Source: Priapulus caudatus
Lineage: Eukaryota; Priapulida; Priapulimorpha; Priapulimorphida; Priapulidae
Length of the DNA stretch: 46,658 bases
Direction of reading: 5' to 3'
Assembly: GCF_000485595.1 (NCBI RefSeq)
Contig: NW_014577624.1
Location: 110,836 to 157,493 of the forward strand
The translations under genes and the position numbers were made by a program. Below the pieces are notes generated by a model. The model did no database searches, was not told where the DNA came from, and was given only the letters and a program-made list of their open reading frames with translations. Of the stretch, positions 45,697-46,658 are shown piece by piece; position 1 is the stretch's first letter; each line of letters starts with the position of its first letter.

Positions 45697-46542
45697 TCAC
45701 TTCCTCTCACCAGCGTCTTTGCCCTCTCCGGGGGACATCGTAGAATGACTGGTCGATTTGCGATTCTTGCCCGATGTACTTGCAGGTTGGGACTGTTGGT
45801 ACTCAGCAGGATTCTTGGCCTTCTGCAGGAGCACTAACAGAGAATGTAACCATTTAACGAGACCGGGTACGGACTCTGTTGCCTTGCTATCAGCGACACT
45901 CTGGAGGTATTGGATGCGATGCTCCTCCGGTAGTTTACGACGAACTTGCGTCAATAACATCCTGCCATTCAGATCATTTTTCAAGCCAACGGTTTCGACT
46001 TGGGTAGCGAAGGTCTGGAGTGATTCTACAAAGTTGTCCATGGCCTTGATGTCCACTTTGCCCTTGAAGTCGTAAGAATCCATCTGTTCTAGGTCATTAA
46101 GCAGCACGTCTATGAGTCGGTCGTCGTCACCATATGTCTCGTCCAAGATTTCCCATGCTCTTTGGGTATCAATGCAAGACTTTATCTTGTTTCTTTCGGT
46201 TTTCCTCTCCATCGATTCAACAAGCTGGTAAAAAAGTTCAGTTTCCTCTAGGTGCCTGGAAAAATGCGTGAAAAGTTCCTTGAAACGTCTGTAATCCCGC
46301 AGGTCACCAGAGAAGGTAGGAAATCTCAACTTCGCCATACGTGTGGTGGACTTATCTTCCCAAGGACGAGAAGAAGGGGGTCTAGTCCTGGTAGGTTCCG
46401 GTGGACTAGGCTTTGCCTGTTCGGATTTCCTGAGAAGTTCGTGTATCGTTGGCAATGCACTATCCAACACCTCGTTGATGTAGGCCTCCTCTGCGTCAGC
46501 GATTTCATCCTCGCCGATTTCACGTTCATCTCCTGGGGGCAT
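45697..46542 (-). pseudogene. gag: gag core (DUF1759-type)
   Basis: A clean 281-codon frame from ATG at 46542. Residues 1-40 are acidic and helical. Residues 41-68 are Pro/Arg rich. Residues 71-245 carry the DUF1759-type gag core with KLRFPTFSGDLRDYRRFKEL at 71-90. The tail is Ser/Lys rich and ends in GKDAGERK. Gag would package element RNA. The upstream GTG at 46554 follows a TAA, so I start at the ATG, but gag-like sequence continues in other frames to the right edge (PHTEFKNHSERIRQQLDDC near 46595-46658). The true N-terminus is therefore outside the window and separated by a frame break. Confidence 0.85.
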
Positions 46543-46658
46543 AATTCTCTGCACTTAATTCACGCCGCACTTCACCTCTATAAATAGCTCATTTACCGTT
46601 TGCAGTCGTCCAGTTGTTGTCTAATGCGTTCTGAGTGATTTTTAAACTCCGTATGTGG

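Larger units (their letters stand above)
41307..46658 (-). mobile_element. BEL/Pao LTR retrotransposon, partial and frame-broken
   Basis: Reading on the minus strand from the right edge, the order is gag core, zinc-knuckle region, DTGSQ protease, YVDD reverse transcriptase, RNase H-like region, H2C2 zinc-binding and DDE integrase, and a DUF5641-like C-terminus ending in a stop at 41307-41309. This order and the sequences are characteristic of BEL/Pao. The 5' LTR and primer-binding site lie beyond the window. The 3' LTR should lie left of 41307, but its limits cannot be set without its partner; a TATA-like AATATATATC on the minus strand near 40662-40674 may belong to it. Numerous frame changes mean that this copy cannot encode an uninterrupted polyprotein as written. 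Confidence 0.93.

Overview
This window is eukaryotic and almost certainly from an animal, most plausibly a marine invertebrate. It carries a BEL/Pao LTR retrotransposon (a class confined to animals), vertebrate/most-metazoan type CCCTAA telomere-like repeats, several foldback elements, very many long microsatellites and minisatellites, and no dense run of open genes. Species cannot be read from the sequence. There is no operon-like organisation, and most long open frames are low-complexity artefacts (poly-Asp, Ser-Leu, Thr-His, Cys-Val and so on).

Layout. 1-4.4 kb: GAY/TAT, AT and GT simple repeats, two look-alike stem-loops, and a GGAC-type tetranucleotide tail. 4.49-4.99 kb: a 407-bp three-part foldback element with a 9-bp target duplication, then a decayed tRNA-Arg(CCU) copy. 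5.3-6.6 kb: a GGGAT-type array, a 45-bp minisatellite and a 73-bp palindromic insertion. 7.89-8.81 kb: a 915-bp element with terminal inverted repeats flanked by TTA. 10-12.6 kb: a GT array broken by a 10-N assembly gap, a 60-bp minisatellite, and CT/GA tracts. 12.6-16.5 kb: mostly unique DNA with a degenerate ~18-bp repeat and a possible solo LTR. 16.54-17.17 kb (minus strand): the only non-transposon protein-coding candidate, a possible last exon with an AATAAA downstream. 17.2-20.2 kb: dense simple repeats. 20.2-23.9 kb: two abutting degenerate satellites, one made almost only of A and C, the other of a GAATGATTC-like unit. 24-31 kb: mostly unique sequence with scattered transposon ends. 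31.3-32.1 kb: a foldback whose core is GT/GA microsatellite. 32.26-35.95 kb: two tandem copies of a ~1.8-kb non-coding element containing a long inverted repeat with perfect RFX X-box-like palindromes. Only the first copy carries a 156-bp MITE, so the second is its natural empty site. 36-36.9 kb: a CA-rich minisatellite. 37.2-38.06 kb: an 862-bp foldback with a second hairpin nested in its right arm, the inner one carrying telomere-like repeats. 39.5-40 kb: transposon ends and a GA tract. 41.3-46.66 kb (minus strand): a BEL/Pao retrotransposon from early gag to the end of integrase, running off the right edge.

The retrotransposon order is gag (DUF1759-type core, then a zinc-knuckle region), aspartic protease (DTGSQ), reverse transcriptase (YVDD), RNase H-like region, H2C2 and DDE integrase, and a terminal DUF5641-like domain. 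Many single-base frame breaks separate these blocks. Either the copy is dead or this stretch has residual indel errors; the two 1.8-kb tandem copies also differ by many one-base indels.

I did not find a new multi-gene biological system. The most notable structures are the nested telomere-containing foldback, the filled/empty-site pair in the X-box element, the three-part foldback beside the tRNA relic, and the G-poor A/C satellite. All calls come from reading the sequence by eye; no database search was possible.
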